In this document: piece by piece, positions 39,529-47,767 of the stretch
Layout: the number at the start of each line of letters is the position of its first letter
Position numbering within the stretch: the stretch's first letter is position 1
Assembly (NCBI RefSeq): GCF_008369115.1
Contig: NZ_VOAZ01000003.1
Location: 310,001 to 374,000, forward strand
Direction: 5' to 3'
DNA length: 64,000 nucleotides
DNA from: Psychrobacter sp. ANT_WB68
GTDB taxonomy: Bacteria > Pseudomonadota > Gammaproteobacteria > Pseudomonadales > Moraxellaceae
The notes under the pieces: generated by a model
What the model was told of the DNA's origin: nothing
The model's input: only the letters and a program-made list of their open reading frames with translations
The model's database searches: none
Made by a program: the position numbers and the translations under genes

Positions 39529-39556
39529 CGTTTTATCTTATGTTGTAATCAGTATC

Positions 39557-39570
39557 AGATTGATATCTGC
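39557..39570. promoter_or_regulatory. Small inverted repeat in the KAP-gene promoter region
   Basis: CAGAT and ATCTG flank a TGAT spacer, followed directly by TATATT (39571-39576), a candidate -10. The dyad overlaps the expected spacer and could be an operator. The -35 match is poor. Confidence 0.3.
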
Positions 39571-39630
39571 TATATTAATAAACTCAGTACATTTAGCTCT
39601 GACTAGATTTTAAAAATAAAAGAGAAATAT

Positions 39631-41526
39631 ATGAGTAATTCAAACGAACACATTGAAGATTTTTTGAAATACTATTTCGAGTTAAAAAATTCACCACACT
39701 ATGCTGTTTTACTAAAAGGTAAATGGGGTGTCGGTAAAACTTGGTTTTTAAAAGAAATGATGGGAAATCTGTATAACTCTGACTATCGAGTAAAAACGCA
39801 CTTATATGTGAGTTTATATGGCGTCGCTAGTTTTGAAGAAATAGAAAATGAATTTTTTAGACAGCTTCATCCTGTATTATCATCTAAAGGTATGGCGTTA
39901 GTAGGAAAAATTGGGAAAGGGCTTCTTAAAACTACCCTAAAGATTGATCTAGATGGTGATGGCAAAAGTGATGCTAGTGTAGTATCTCAAGTTCCTGATA
40001 TAAACTTACCAGATTATTTGCGTAATACAGAAGGTTTAATCTTAGTTTTTGATGACCTAGAGCGAGCTTCAATGGATTTAGAGGGCTTATTAGGCTATAT
40101 CAACTATTTCGTTGAGCATCAAGGTTATAAGGTAATAATTATAGCTAACGAAGAGGAGTTATTTGATAAAGAGGAAAAAAAAGAAGCCAGTTATAGACGT
40201 ATAAAAGAAAAATTGATTGGTAAAACTTTCGAAATTCAGCCTCGCCTTGATTTAGCAATTAATAATTTTATTAATGAAATAGAAAATGCTGCTACACAGA
40301 AATTTTTTAATAATAATATAGACTTAATTAAAGATTACTATCTACGTTCTGGTTATTTAAACTTAAGACACCTAAGACAAGCATTAATGGATTTCGCGAG
40401 ATTAATAGAGTTTGTTTCTAGTGATATTAGAGAAAGAGAAGATGTTATCGAAGAGTTGTTGTCTATATATTTAGTGCTTTCTTTTGAGATAAAAAGTGGA
40501 AAAATGTCGCCTGTTGATATTGATAAACTTGAAGATTTGTATTTTACTGAACTCGCACATAAGGGTGGCGGTAAAGAGGTCGAAATTGACGGCTTCTATA
40601 TAGAATTAAAAGAGAAATATCCCATGTTTGATCCTTTAGATATGTTGCTAGAAAAGTCAGTATGGAAAGATATATTTGATAAGGGGTTAATCGATAATGA
40701 AAAGGTACACGAATCCTTAAGAAGTTCGCGTTATTTCCATAGCGAAAACAAACCAGAGTGGATGCAACTCTGGCATTTTATGTATTTGAGAGATAGTGAT
40801 TTTGATAGTCTTTTAACTATCGTGAAAGAGCAGTTTCGCAGTAAAGAATATAAAGAATTAGGTGAGATAAGGCATGTAACTGGCTTGTTTTTAGAGCTTG
40901 TAGACCGCAGTCTTTTAGATATGACGAAAGAAGAAGTTTTTGAAATAGCTAAAAATAATATTGATAACTTGATTATGGAAGGGAGAGAAATACCGCATTT
41001 TGATTATGTTGAAATTTATGATGATACGCAGACATTTGGATTAGAGTTTCGTAATAGAAACGATAGCAAGTTTATAAGATTATTAGAATATATGACTGAA
41101 GTATCTAAAAAGCAGATTTCAGATAATTTACCAGAAATTGCTAAGGAGTTATTAGAAGATATAAAAAATGATGCGGATAGTTTCTATAAAAAAATATACT
41201 ATACTGGTTCGGTAATTATTTACCAAAAAGAACCAGTGTTAAAGTATATAACACCAAATGATTTTGTAAGAGCTTTTATTGAAACCGAACCCTATGCGAG
41301 AAGAAGTATTGCGTTAGGAATTTCATCTAGATACAAGAAAACGCCAAGCATTGAGGTTTTTTTACCAGAATTAGATTGGTTAAGAGAAGTAGTGAGTTTA
41401 TTAGAGAATGAAATAGAATCTAGAAAAGGTAAAGTTAGTGAGGCACAAATTAGATATCTTATTAATGCGTACTTTAATCCTGCTATTACAGCTTTAGATG
41501 AGACTAATAATAGTGATGCGGATTAA
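39631..41526 (+). CDS. KAP-type P-loop ATPase, accessory; possible defence or mobile-element gene
   Basis: A 631-residue protein with an N-terminal P-loop ATPase of the KAP/STAND-like group: Walker A 'GKWGVGKT' at 30-37, Walker B 'LILVFDDLER' at 136-145 and a sensor-like 'IIIANEEEL' at 170-177. Between them lies 'DLDGDGKSD' (106-114), which looks like a calcium-binding EF-hand loop. The remaining 400 residues are acidic and helical, with no domain I recognise and no membrane segment. The gene is clearly AT-richer than its neighbours and uses many AGA and ATA codons, so it looks horizontally acquired. It stands alone between purL and a convergent small gene. KAP ATPases include PifA, which excludes phages in the F plasmid; a defence role here is an inference. 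Ribosome binding site AAGAG precedes ATG 39631. Confidence 0.7.
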   Translation: MSNSNEHIEDFLKYYFELKNSPHYAVLLKGKWGVGKTWFLKEMMGNLYNSDYRVKTHLYVSLYGVASFEEIENEFFRQLHPVLSSKGMALVGKIGKGLLKTTLKIDLDGDGKSDASVVSQVPDINLPDYLRNTEGLILVFDDLERASMDLEGLLGYINYFVEHQGYKVIIIANEEELFDKEEKKEASYRRIKEKLIGKTFEIQPRLDLAINNFINEIENAATQKFFNNNIDLIKDYYLRSGYLNLRHLRQALMDFARLIEFVSSDIREREDVIEELLSIYLVLSFEIKSGKMSPVDIDKLEDLYFTELAHKGGGKEVEIDGFYIELKEKYPMFDPLDMLLEKSVWKDIFDKGLIDNEKVHESLRSSRYFHSENKPEWMQLWHFMYLRDSDFDSLLTIVKEQFRSKEYKELGEIRHVTGLFLELVDRSLLDMTKEEVFEIAKNNIDNLIMEGREIPHFDYVEIYDDTQTFGLEFRNRNDSKFIRLLEYMTEVSKKQISDNLPEIAKELLEDIKNDADSFYKKIYYTGSVIIYQKEPVLKYITPNDFVRAFIETEPYARRSIALGISSRYKKTPSIEVFLPELDWLREVVSLLENEIESRKGKVSEAQIRYLINAYFNPAITALDETNNSDAD

Positions 41527-41576
41527 AAGTAGCGTAATTTGTATCAAGGTATAAAAGCCGCCGCATATATATAGAT

Positions 41577-41628
41577 GGTGGGTTGATTTTCCTAACATTC
41601 CTTACGGAAATTTAGAAAATAACCCACC
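41577..41628. repeat. Long imperfect inverted repeat between convergent genes
   Basis: Arms GGTGGGTT and AACCCACC, continued inward by ATTTTC/GAAAAT after a single-base bulge, and a tip stem TTCC/GGAA. The palindrome spans about 52 bases just after the KAP-type gene and just before the convergent small gene stop. No T-run follows on either strand, so it is not a simple terminator. Confidence 0.6.
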
Positions 41629-41636
41629 CCACATGC

Positions 41637-41834
41637 TTACTCATTTTCTGAACTTTTTTTATGCTTCTTCTGAGCCTCAGCTATTAAATCATGAATCTTC
41701 GCGCTTTCCTTTAGCACACAAGCATCATATGCAGAGAGAGGTTCAGCTTCTTGCTGTTTTGCTTGCTCTTGTTGGGCTTTTTCTTCTAGATACTTCTGCA
41801 GCTCGTCTTGCTCATTTGGTTGAGAGTTACTCAT
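41637..41834 (-). CDS. Small charged helical protein, unknown function
   Basis: A 65-residue, very hydrophilic protein, rich in Glu, Gln, Lys and Ala, with a likely coiled-coil in 'ELQKYLEEKAQQEQAKQQEAE' and a single Cys. It is read from an ATG preceded by AGGA, 29 bases after the stop codon of the amidase gene on the same strand, so the two form an operon. The plus-strand frame over the same place (41633-41911) lacks such support. No family recognised. Confidence 0.6.
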   Translation of the reverse strand: MSNSQPNEQDELQKYLEEKAQQEQAKQQEAEPLSAYDACVLKESAKIHDLIAEAQKKHKKSSENE

Positions 41835-41863
41835 GGCTTATATATCCTAATATTTTTTATTCA

Positions 41864-42751
41864 TTAATAAAAGTCATCACGACCAGCATACTTCTTATTG
41901 AGTGCCTTTAAAATAGCATAAGTTTCTAAATCCAGCTCGCCCGTTGGCTGCTGCGGTCTGAAGTGCAATTGAAAGGCATAAACGACATTGCGACTGTCTA
42001 TATCCCATTCATCAGTGTCATTGATTTGATAGCCATAATCGCGAAACGCTTGCTTAATCTCAGGTATCGTTGCCGCTGCAAACGCGTCTTGATGCATAAA
42101 AAATTGCTTATCAAACTCATCATACCAAGCACCAATCCCATACTCTTTATACAGCCGTTGCCACGGGAATTTTGCACCGGGGTCAATCTTACGTGAAGGT
42201 GCCATATCTGCATGACCGATGATATTCTTTGGTGAAATGTTATATCTCGCTGCCAAATCTTGCACCAATTGTGCGACTTTTTTAATCTGCAATTCATCAA
42301 ATGCAACATAGTGCTCATACGGATGGTAGTCGAGATTGCCGTTTTTTAAAGCGTCTCGATATTCAGGTTTAATGCCGCTATTGACAATCTCGATGCCGAT
42401 AGAGGTATCGTTGAGTATCATTCTACCTGCAAAGCCACCATCGCCAGCATGCCAAGCGCGTTCACTTTCAGGTACTAAGTTATAAATCTTGTCATCGTTA
42501 TGGTCTAAAATCAGATAGTGGGCGCTGACTTGACCTGTAGTCAATGTCTTTATGGATCGGTCATTATCTGAGACGGTATAGTGCAGGACGATGGATTTAA
42601 TTCGCTCGCTCTTGCCTTGGGCTTGATAGGTATCGCTATCGATGATGTAGCGCGGCTCTGTGGTTGGAATTGATACGCAGCTAATAAGTGGTAGCGTCAT
42701 AAACGATGTTAATACCGATGCCAATGCTAAAGATTTAATGTTTTTTACCAT
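41864..42751 (-). CDS. AmiD-like N-acetylmuramoyl-L-alanine amidase, lipoprotein
   Basis: A 295-residue zinc amidase of the amidase_2/PGRP family anchored by a lipobox (LPLIS before Cys25). It cuts the bond between MurNAc and L-Ala in peptidoglycan or recycled anhydro-muropeptides from the outer-membrane side, as E. coli AmiD does. Zinc ligands are His57 in 'IVLHYT' and the His and Asp of 'GHADMAPSRKIDPG'. 'RAWHAGDGGFAGRMILNDTSIGIEIVN' is typical. The last 70 residues form a peptidoglycan-binding domain ('AFRDYGYQIN...VVYAFQLHFRPQQPTGELD'). It is followed by the small charged protein gene. Confidence 0.9.
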   Translation of the reverse strand: MVKNIKSLALASVLTSFMTLPLISCVSIPTTEPRYIIDSDTYQAQGKSERIKSIVLHYTVSDNDRSIKTLTTGQVSAHYLILDHNDDKIYNLVPESERAWHAGDGGFAGRMILNDTSIGIEIVNSGIKPEYRDALKNGNLDYHPYEHYVAFDELQIKKVAQLVQDLAARYNISPKNIIGHADMAPSRKIDPGAKFPWQRLYKEYGIGAWYDEFDKQFFMHQDAFAAATIPEIKQAFRDYGYQINDTDEWDIDSRNVVYAFQLHFRPQQPTGELDLETYAILKALNKKYAGRDDFY

Positions 42752-42766
42752 GAAATGCTCTGTATG

Positions 42767-42800
42767 AAAAAAGGTGGGCGATGGTGCTCACCTTTATTTT
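42767..42800 (-). terminator. Terminator of the MOSC-protein gene
   Basis: Arms AAAGGTGGGC/GCTCACCTTT around a short loop, with T-run on the minus strand. It shares the AAAAAAGGTGGGC flank with the purL terminator. Confidence 0.75.
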
Positions 42801-42848
42801 AAGATGATAGGAGTATTCATTATTATAAAGTTTTCTAGGGTTCTATTT

Positions 42849-43619
42849 TCAATCCTGCTGAATCTTCTTTTTAAGTACCGTCTTCCAACTATCTTCTAAA
42901 CACTCAATCTTTAGCCAAGGTTCAATGACTTCCGCTGCAAATTTTTCTTTTGAATTTGATAGCTGCCACAATGTCTCAAGTGTTGCAAAAGGATAGGGAC
43001 GTTCAATTAAATAAACTGGTAAATCAGCGCTAATCATGCCATCACGCACGACCTGAAAATACCAGCCAGCGATACCTTGCTTAGTCACCCAAGAGGCGAT
43101 ATTGGGCACTTTACTAAATTGTCCGATTTGGTCATTGATTTTATAGCATGGTCGTCGCGGTTGGACGATACGAAGTTGTACGCTGTCGTTATCATCAGTA
43201 TTGCCATATTCAAAGACATCACCAATACACACCGTAGACTCATCCATTGCAGGCAGACCATTTACTGCTTCGGTGGTTAAATTTTCACCCAATGTCCCAA
43301 CGCGTACTTTTAGACCAAACTCTGCGTTAATCTTATCGTAAGTCGCCGTTGCTAGTTGATGTACCGCCTTTAGTGGACCGCCATGATGGCGTCGGTCGGC
43401 TTGTTCATCGGTGGTGAGACCCATAAAATTGACCGCGACAGGCGCTTTGATAGGCGCTTTATCAATCGCGCTCATCTCTTCACGGGCGAATGGCATGGCT
43501 TTGCCAGCACGGACGCAGGTTAGAGTGGCGATATGTAGCGGAAGCGCTTGATTGAAATCAGTACTATTTTTTTGAGTAGAAGATGCTATCGTTTTTGGGT
43601 TTATAGGTTCTATGCTCAT
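42849..43619 (-). CDS. MOSC-domain protein, YiiM-like
   Basis: A 256-residue protein of the MOSC fold. 'GLTTDEQADRRHHGGPLKAVHQ', 'GTLGENLTT', 'CIGDVFEYG' and 'QPRRPCYKIN' (conserved Cys) are hallmarks of YiiM, an E. coli molybdoenzyme that reduces N-hydroxylated bases such as 6-hydroxylaminopurine. The role here is inferred by resemblance. It has a 30-residue N-terminal extension before the domain. It is monocistronic, with its own terminator. Confidence 0.88.
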   Translation of the reverse strand: MSIEPINPKTIASSTQKNSTDFNQALPLHIATLTCVRAGKAMPFAREEMSAIDKAPIKAPVAVNFMGLTTDEQADRRHHGGPLKAVHQLATATYDKINAEFGLKVRVGTLGENLTTEAVNGLPAMDESTVCIGDVFEYGNTDDNDSVQLRIVQPRRPCYKINDQIGQFSKVPNIASWVTKQGIAGWYFQVVRDGMISADLPVYLIERPYPFATLETLWQLSNSKEKFAAEVIEPWLKIECLEDSWKTVLKKKIQQD

Positions 43620-43824
43620 GGAAGATTCCTAATCTATAGTGATTCATTAGGCGAGTGGCTATATCGATGTCAATGCTAGTATTAATAATAATGTGTATTA
43701 TCTTAGCCTAATAGTGTGCTCAGTTATAGGGTATTCGTATTTCAGAATGGTTCAGCATTACAGGTTCTGTCAGAACGTTAACAGTTATAAAAAATTTAAA
43801 GTTTATTAATGCCAAATGTTAAAT

Positions 43825-43859
43825 AAAAAAAGACCAGAATAGCTATCTGGTCTTTTTTT
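43825..43859 (-). terminator. Terminator after rsfS
   Basis: Arms AAAAAAAGACCAGA and TCTGGTCTTTTTTT, followed on the minus strand by T residues. Confidence 0.87.
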
Positions 43860-43883
43860 AAGCAGTGTTGGCAATGAATAAGA

Positions 43884-44297
43884 TTATTTATTTTTATTGC
43901 GGCGACCAGCGGTTTTCTTTTCACGCGGTACAGCGACCAGCTCAGCCAATTGATCCGGTGATGACCATAGACCTTCTAAGTCATAGAACTCACGCGCCGC
44001 TGGCGTCATCATGTGCACGACCACAGCGCCCAAATCAATCAAGGTCCAGTCAGAGTCGATACCGCCTTCGCGACCAAGTGGCATAAAGCCCGCTTGCTTT
44101 GCTTCAGCGCCGACACTGTCAGCCATCGCGCGCACATGGCGCTTAGAAGTACCGTCAGCGATGACAATACGTTCCATCACATCTGTTAATTCTGCTACAT
44201 CCATTACGGTGATGTTTTTTGCTTTCATATCGTCTAGCGCGTTTTCGACTACCGCTAAGCATTCTTCTAAGCGTTCTTCAGTCATGGTGTTGGTCAT
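43884..44297 (-). CDS. rsfS: Ribosomal silencing factor RsfS
   Basis: RsfS binds ribosomal protein uL14 on the large subunit and stops subunit joining when nutrients are scarce. The 137 residues show the DUF143 core: 'ALDDMKAKNITVMDVAELTDVMERIVIADGTSKRHVRAMAD' and 'DWTLIDLGAVVVHMMTPAAREFYDLEGLW'. The last 20 residues are a basic tail ('KKTAGRRNKNK') that could touch rRNA. It follows nadD on the same strand, 142 bases downstream, the usual nadD-rsfS order; a terminator follows. Confidence 0.94.
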   Translation of the reverse strand: MTNTMTEERLEECLAVVENALDDMKAKNITVMDVAELTDVMERIVIADGTSKRHVRAMADSVGAEAKQAGFMPLGREGGIDSDWTLIDLGAVVVHMMTPAAREFYDLEGLWSSPDQLAELVAVPREKKTAGRRNKNK

Positions 44298-44438
44298 AAA
44301 TTGTAATCTCTTGAATCGTAAATATTAAAAATAAAATGGTAAATCGTCACAGTGCATTCTCTAACGAGCCACATATAGGCAGACGTTTTTTTAAGACAAA
44401 ATGCACAAAGTGGGCAAAATTAAAAGTATAAGACGATT

Positions 44439-45323
44439 TTAACGGAATTGGGCAGCAGAATATAGCTGATGGGCAATAATATATTGATAAACAGCAGGAT
44501 TTAGCCATTTAGCGAATGAATTGGGTGCAGTATTGCTAATGATAGCATTTATTGGTTGTAAAAATGCGATTTGCGTTTCAGCAGCGTGCTTTATATGTAA
44601 TGAGTGAGGCGTTCGCGAGTGTGATTGATGCAGGTACTGCCGAACTTGCGTACTTGATATCGCTGCTACGGGACGCGGGTCTATATAAATGCGACCTTGA
44701 TAAGCATTTTTCAAGATAGGGCTATCTGTTAAATGTCGAAAAGGCGGTATGACCAGTTCAGTAGCTGAAACAGTGACTAAAGGTTGCAATGGCACAGGAA
44801 GTTGAGATTTTAACTGGATCAGCAAATCAGTTTCAGAAAATCTTTTATGAATATCAGGATTTTCCTCACGATTAAAAACCCATAGATTGACATAATCGGT
44901 CAGCGATAAACCATCCTTCCATTTATCCAAACTGCGTGCACTGTCCATCCCCATGATAAATATCAGGCTGTCATTTGGATAGCGGGCGCGTAATATCTGC
45001 ACACTATCGATAGTATAGACGGGCGGCGCTTGCCACAGCTCAAGCTCATTAATTTGTAAAGGTGTCTCTTGCGTTGCCAGTCTTAGCATGGCCAATCGAT
45101 GCTCAGGATGGGTGCTGTCCTCTTTAAAGGGTGAGCGCGCATTGGGCAATAATGACACCTGTAGCTCGCGTTGCTGCTGCTTAGCTAGCGGTAGCAGACT
45201 TTGATAAACGTAAATCGCCAGTTGCAAATGACCGCTATGCACAGGATCAAATGAGCCACCCAAATAAGCACGAATGGCTGGGGCAGTATGGGTTACAGAG
45301 TGATGGTTAACAGTATTTGGCAT
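44439..45323 (-). CDS. nadD: Nicotinate-nucleotide adenylyltransferase
   Basis: NadD joins nicotinate mononucleotide and ATP to form deamido-NAD, the penultimate step of NAD synthesis. The nucleotidyltransferase motifs 'YLGGSFDPVHSGHLQLA' (G-x-F-x-P-x-H-x-G-H) and C-terminal 'ISSTQVRQYL' are intact, as is 'FIMGMDSARSLDKWKDG'. At 294 residues it is longer than the E. coli enzyme (213); inserts lie around residues 45-60 and 160-200 and the C-terminal tail is extended by about 55 residues. It precedes rsfS on the minus strand. Confidence 0.93.
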   Translation of the reverse strand: MPNTVNHHSVTHTAPAIRAYLGGSFDPVHSGHLQLAIYVYQSLLPLAKQQQRELQVSLLPNARSPFKEDSTHPEHRLAMLRLATQETPLQINELELWQAPPVYTIDSVQILRARYPNDSLIFIMGMDSARSLDKWKDGLSLTDYVNLWVFNREENPDIHKRFSETDLLIQLKSQLPVPLQPLVTVSATELVIPPFRHLTDSPILKNAYQGRIYIDPRPVAAISSTQVRQYLHQSHSRTPHSLHIKHAAETQIAFLQPINAIISNTAPNSFAKWLNPAVYQYIIAHQLYSAAQFR

Positions 45324-45453
45324 AAATAAGTGAATAAAAAGCTGATAAAAAAACGGTTATGATGAATGTATTTTAAATGGACTATAACATGTGATTATCC
45401 ACTTATCGCGCTTATCGATTTTATTAGGCCTAACTATAGCGTTTAACAGCCAT

Positions 45454-45487
45454 AAAAAAACCGACCATCATTTTGATAGTCGGTTAA
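45454..45487 (-). terminator. Terminator after pta
   Basis: Stem AACCGAC/GTCGGTT with a T-run on the minus strand, 34 bases after the pta stop codon. Confidence 0.8.
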
Positions 45488-45520
45488 ATATAGAATGATT
45501 ACTCATAAATTTTAACGCAA

Positions 45521-47677
45521 TTAAATTGCATCGCTATCGGCTTGGATGGCAGTTAGAGCGATGGTATAAATAATGTCATCGACCAAGGCACCACGGGACA
45601 AGTCATTGACCGGCTTATTTAAGCCTTGCAGCATCGGTCCAACACTGACCACATTAGCACTACGTTGTACCGCTTTATAAGTGGTGTTACCGGTATTGAG
45701 GTCTGGGAAGATAAAGACGTTGGCTTGTCCAGCAACGGGAGAATCCGGTGCTTTTTGTTTACCGACACTCATGACCGAAGCGGCATCATATTGCAGAGGT
45801 CCATCGACCGCAAGATGTGGCGCGCGCTGGCGGACGATTTCAGTCGCACGGATGACTTTTTCGACGTCAGCGCCCGTACCTGAAGCGCCGGTTGAGTAGC
45901 TTATCATCGCCACTTTTGGGTTAATACCAAAGGCCGCTGCCGATTGCGCCGATTGAATAGCAATCTCAGCGAGCTCTTCCGCTGTTGGGTCTGGATTGAT
46001 GGCGCAGTCACCATAGACGACCACTTGCTCAGGTAACAGCATAAAGAAAACTGACGACACTAATGAATACTGCGGCGCGGTTTTAATTAACTGGAACGCT
46101 GGGCGGACGGTATTAGCGGTCGTATGTATCGCACCAGAGACCAAACCATCAACTTCGTCCATCTGTAGCATGGTCGTGCCTAAATAAACCGTATCTTTTA
46201 GATATTCAGCAGCGACTTCGGCATTGGTTTTGCCTTTACGGCGCTCGACCACGGCGGCGATATATTTATCCATATCAAGCGTGTCAGGGTCGATGATTTC
46301 AAGACCTTCTGGCAAGACCAAGTCGCGGTTTTTAGCGACTTGTTCGACATCGCTACGCTTAGCGAGTAGTACGCAATTGGCAATACCTCGGCTTTGACAG
46401 ATACAGGCAGCTTCGACCGTACGCGGCTCAGAGCCTTCTGGTAGCACGATACGTTTTTTGGCATTTTGGGCTTTTTTCACCACCTGATGACGGAACGCTG
46501 ATGGGGACAAACGCGGCTCATGATTTTGGCTAAAGTAGGCTTTAATCCAGCTCAAATCCAAATGTGCAGCAACGTAACGCGCCACTTCTTCCGCGCGCTC
46601 AGTATCATCGCTTGGAATCTCTGAGCTCATGTGTACGAGGCTTTGTACTGTCTCATAGCTGTCACTTTCGACGCTCATGACGGGGATGCCAGTTTTAAGT
46701 GCCGATTGCCAGAGCTCAGCTACCGTTTGACTTGGTACCACGCCGCCAGTTAAGACCAATCCTGCCAGTGGAATGCCGTTGATGCAGGCAAGTCCCGCTG
46801 CCAATAATAAATCATCACGGTCACCGGGTACGACGATAAGGGTGCCACGTTTGAATACTTCATCAACGCGCGCAACCGAGCGCGCCGTCAAACTGATACG
46901 ATTGATACGGCGTGATTTTGCCTCACCAACATTGAGCCAAGTGGCATCAAGTTCAGCGGCAATATCCCACGTACGGGCTACAGATAATGAGTCGCTAAAA
47001 GGTACCACGCCAATTAAGCGAAACTGTTCGGTATTAAAATGCGGTGATAGACGCTGTACTTCTTGCATAAAGCCTTCATCTAGTTGCACGACGGCTTCAC
47101 CAGGGGCAACGATTTGATTTTCTAAAGCACTTTGCGTATTCGGCAAGTCATGTATACGCATCAAAATGCAGCCGAGCGTGCGATCACTGGCCATACCACC
47201 AAATTCGCGGGCATGGACGTCAAGTTTATCGGCTAAATAGGCGGGCTTACTGGTGTCAGCGGTGCTGACAAAAACGATTTTGGCATCTAGCGCATGGGCA
47301 ATGGCGCGGTTTATTTGTGAGGCATAAGAGGTTTCGGTGGTCGGCACCAAGCCTTCGCAGATGACCACATCATAGTCATCGCCGAGGGTATGATAGTTGA
47401 CGACCACTTCTTCCATCAAGTCATCAAGATTGCCATCACCAAGCATACGCTCAACCCGTTGACGGCTGATAGATTCGGGTGGCTTAAGACCAAAAGCATG
47501 CATCGCTAAGGCGCTTGAGCTGTCTAAACTGTTTTGCTTATCCAGCGTATCGTCTTGTAAAAACGGCTTCATAAAGCCGGCTTTCATACCGTTATAATCA
47601 AAAGCTCGAATCAAGCCTAATGCCGCTGACGTCACACCGATACCGCGGCTGATGGGCACAAGTAAAATAGTTTGCAT
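45521..47677 (-). CDS. pta: Phosphate acetyltransferase (long form)
   Basis: Pta converts acetyl-CoA and phosphate to acetyl phosphate and CoA. It is the long two-part form (718 residues): an N-terminal DRTGG-like/BioD-like regulatory half ('LLVPISRGIGVTSAALGLIRAF' and 'GTLIVVPGDRDDLLLAA') and a C-terminal catalytic half starting near residue 390 ('FRHQVVKKAQNAKKRIVLPEGSEPRTVEAA', 'SGAIHTTANTVRPAFQLIK', 'MISYSTGASGTGADVEKV', 'ANVFIFPDLNTGNTTYKAVQR'). The gene follows ackA at a 90-base gap that contains the hairpin 47728-47756, and the two are probably one operon. An odd feature is the inverted repeat just before the start, which could limit transcription into pta. Confidence 0.95.
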   Translation of the reverse strand: MQTILLVPISRGIGVTSAALGLIRAFDYNGMKAGFMKPFLQDDTLDKQNSLDSSSALAMHAFGLKPPESISRQRVERMLGDGNLDDLMEEVVVNYHTLGDDYDVVICEGLVPTTETSYASQINRAIAHALDAKIVFVSTADTSKPAYLADKLDVHAREFGGMASDRTLGCILMRIHDLPNTQSALENQIVAPGEAVVQLDEGFMQEVQRLSPHFNTEQFRLIGVVPFSDSLSVARTWDIAAELDATWLNVGEAKSRRINRISLTARSVARVDEVFKRGTLIVVPGDRDDLLLAAGLACINGIPLAGLVLTGGVVPSQTVAELWQSALKTGIPVMSVESDSYETVQSLVHMSSEIPSDDTERAEEVARYVAAHLDLSWIKAYFSQNHEPRLSPSAFRHQVVKKAQNAKKRIVLPEGSEPRTVEAACICQSRGIANCVLLAKRSDVEQVAKNRDLVLPEGLEIIDPDTLDMDKYIAAVVERRKGKTNAEVAAEYLKDTVYLGTTMLQMDEVDGLVSGAIHTTANTVRPAFQLIKTAPQYSLVSSVFFMLLPEQVVVYGDCAINPDPTAEELAEIAIQSAQSAAAFGINPKVAMISYSTGASGTGADVEKVIRATEIVRQRAPHLAVDGPLQYDAASVMSVGKQKAPDSPVAGQANVFIFPDLNTGNTTYKAVQRSANVVSVGPMLQGLNKPVNDLSRGALVDDIIYTIALTAIQADSDAI

Positions 47678-47727
47678 AATGTATCCTACGGTTTATTATA
47701 TTTTTAAAGAAGGTTGCTTCCTTGGAG

Positions 47728-47756
47728 CTATAAGAGGCGATAAGGACTTCTTATAG
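47728..47756. repeat. Inverted repeat between ackA and pta
   Basis: Perfect 8-base arms CTATAAGA and TCTTATAG with a 13-base loop in the intercistronic gap. It may be a processing site or attenuator. Confidence 0.5.
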
Positions 47757-47767
47757 CATTACTATCG

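Noticed and set aside
41633-41911. 92-codon plus-strand reading frame opposite the small charged protein gene
   Set aside because: It overlaps both the minus-strand small gene, which has a ribosome binding site and operon position, and the end of the amidase gene; its protein looks random.
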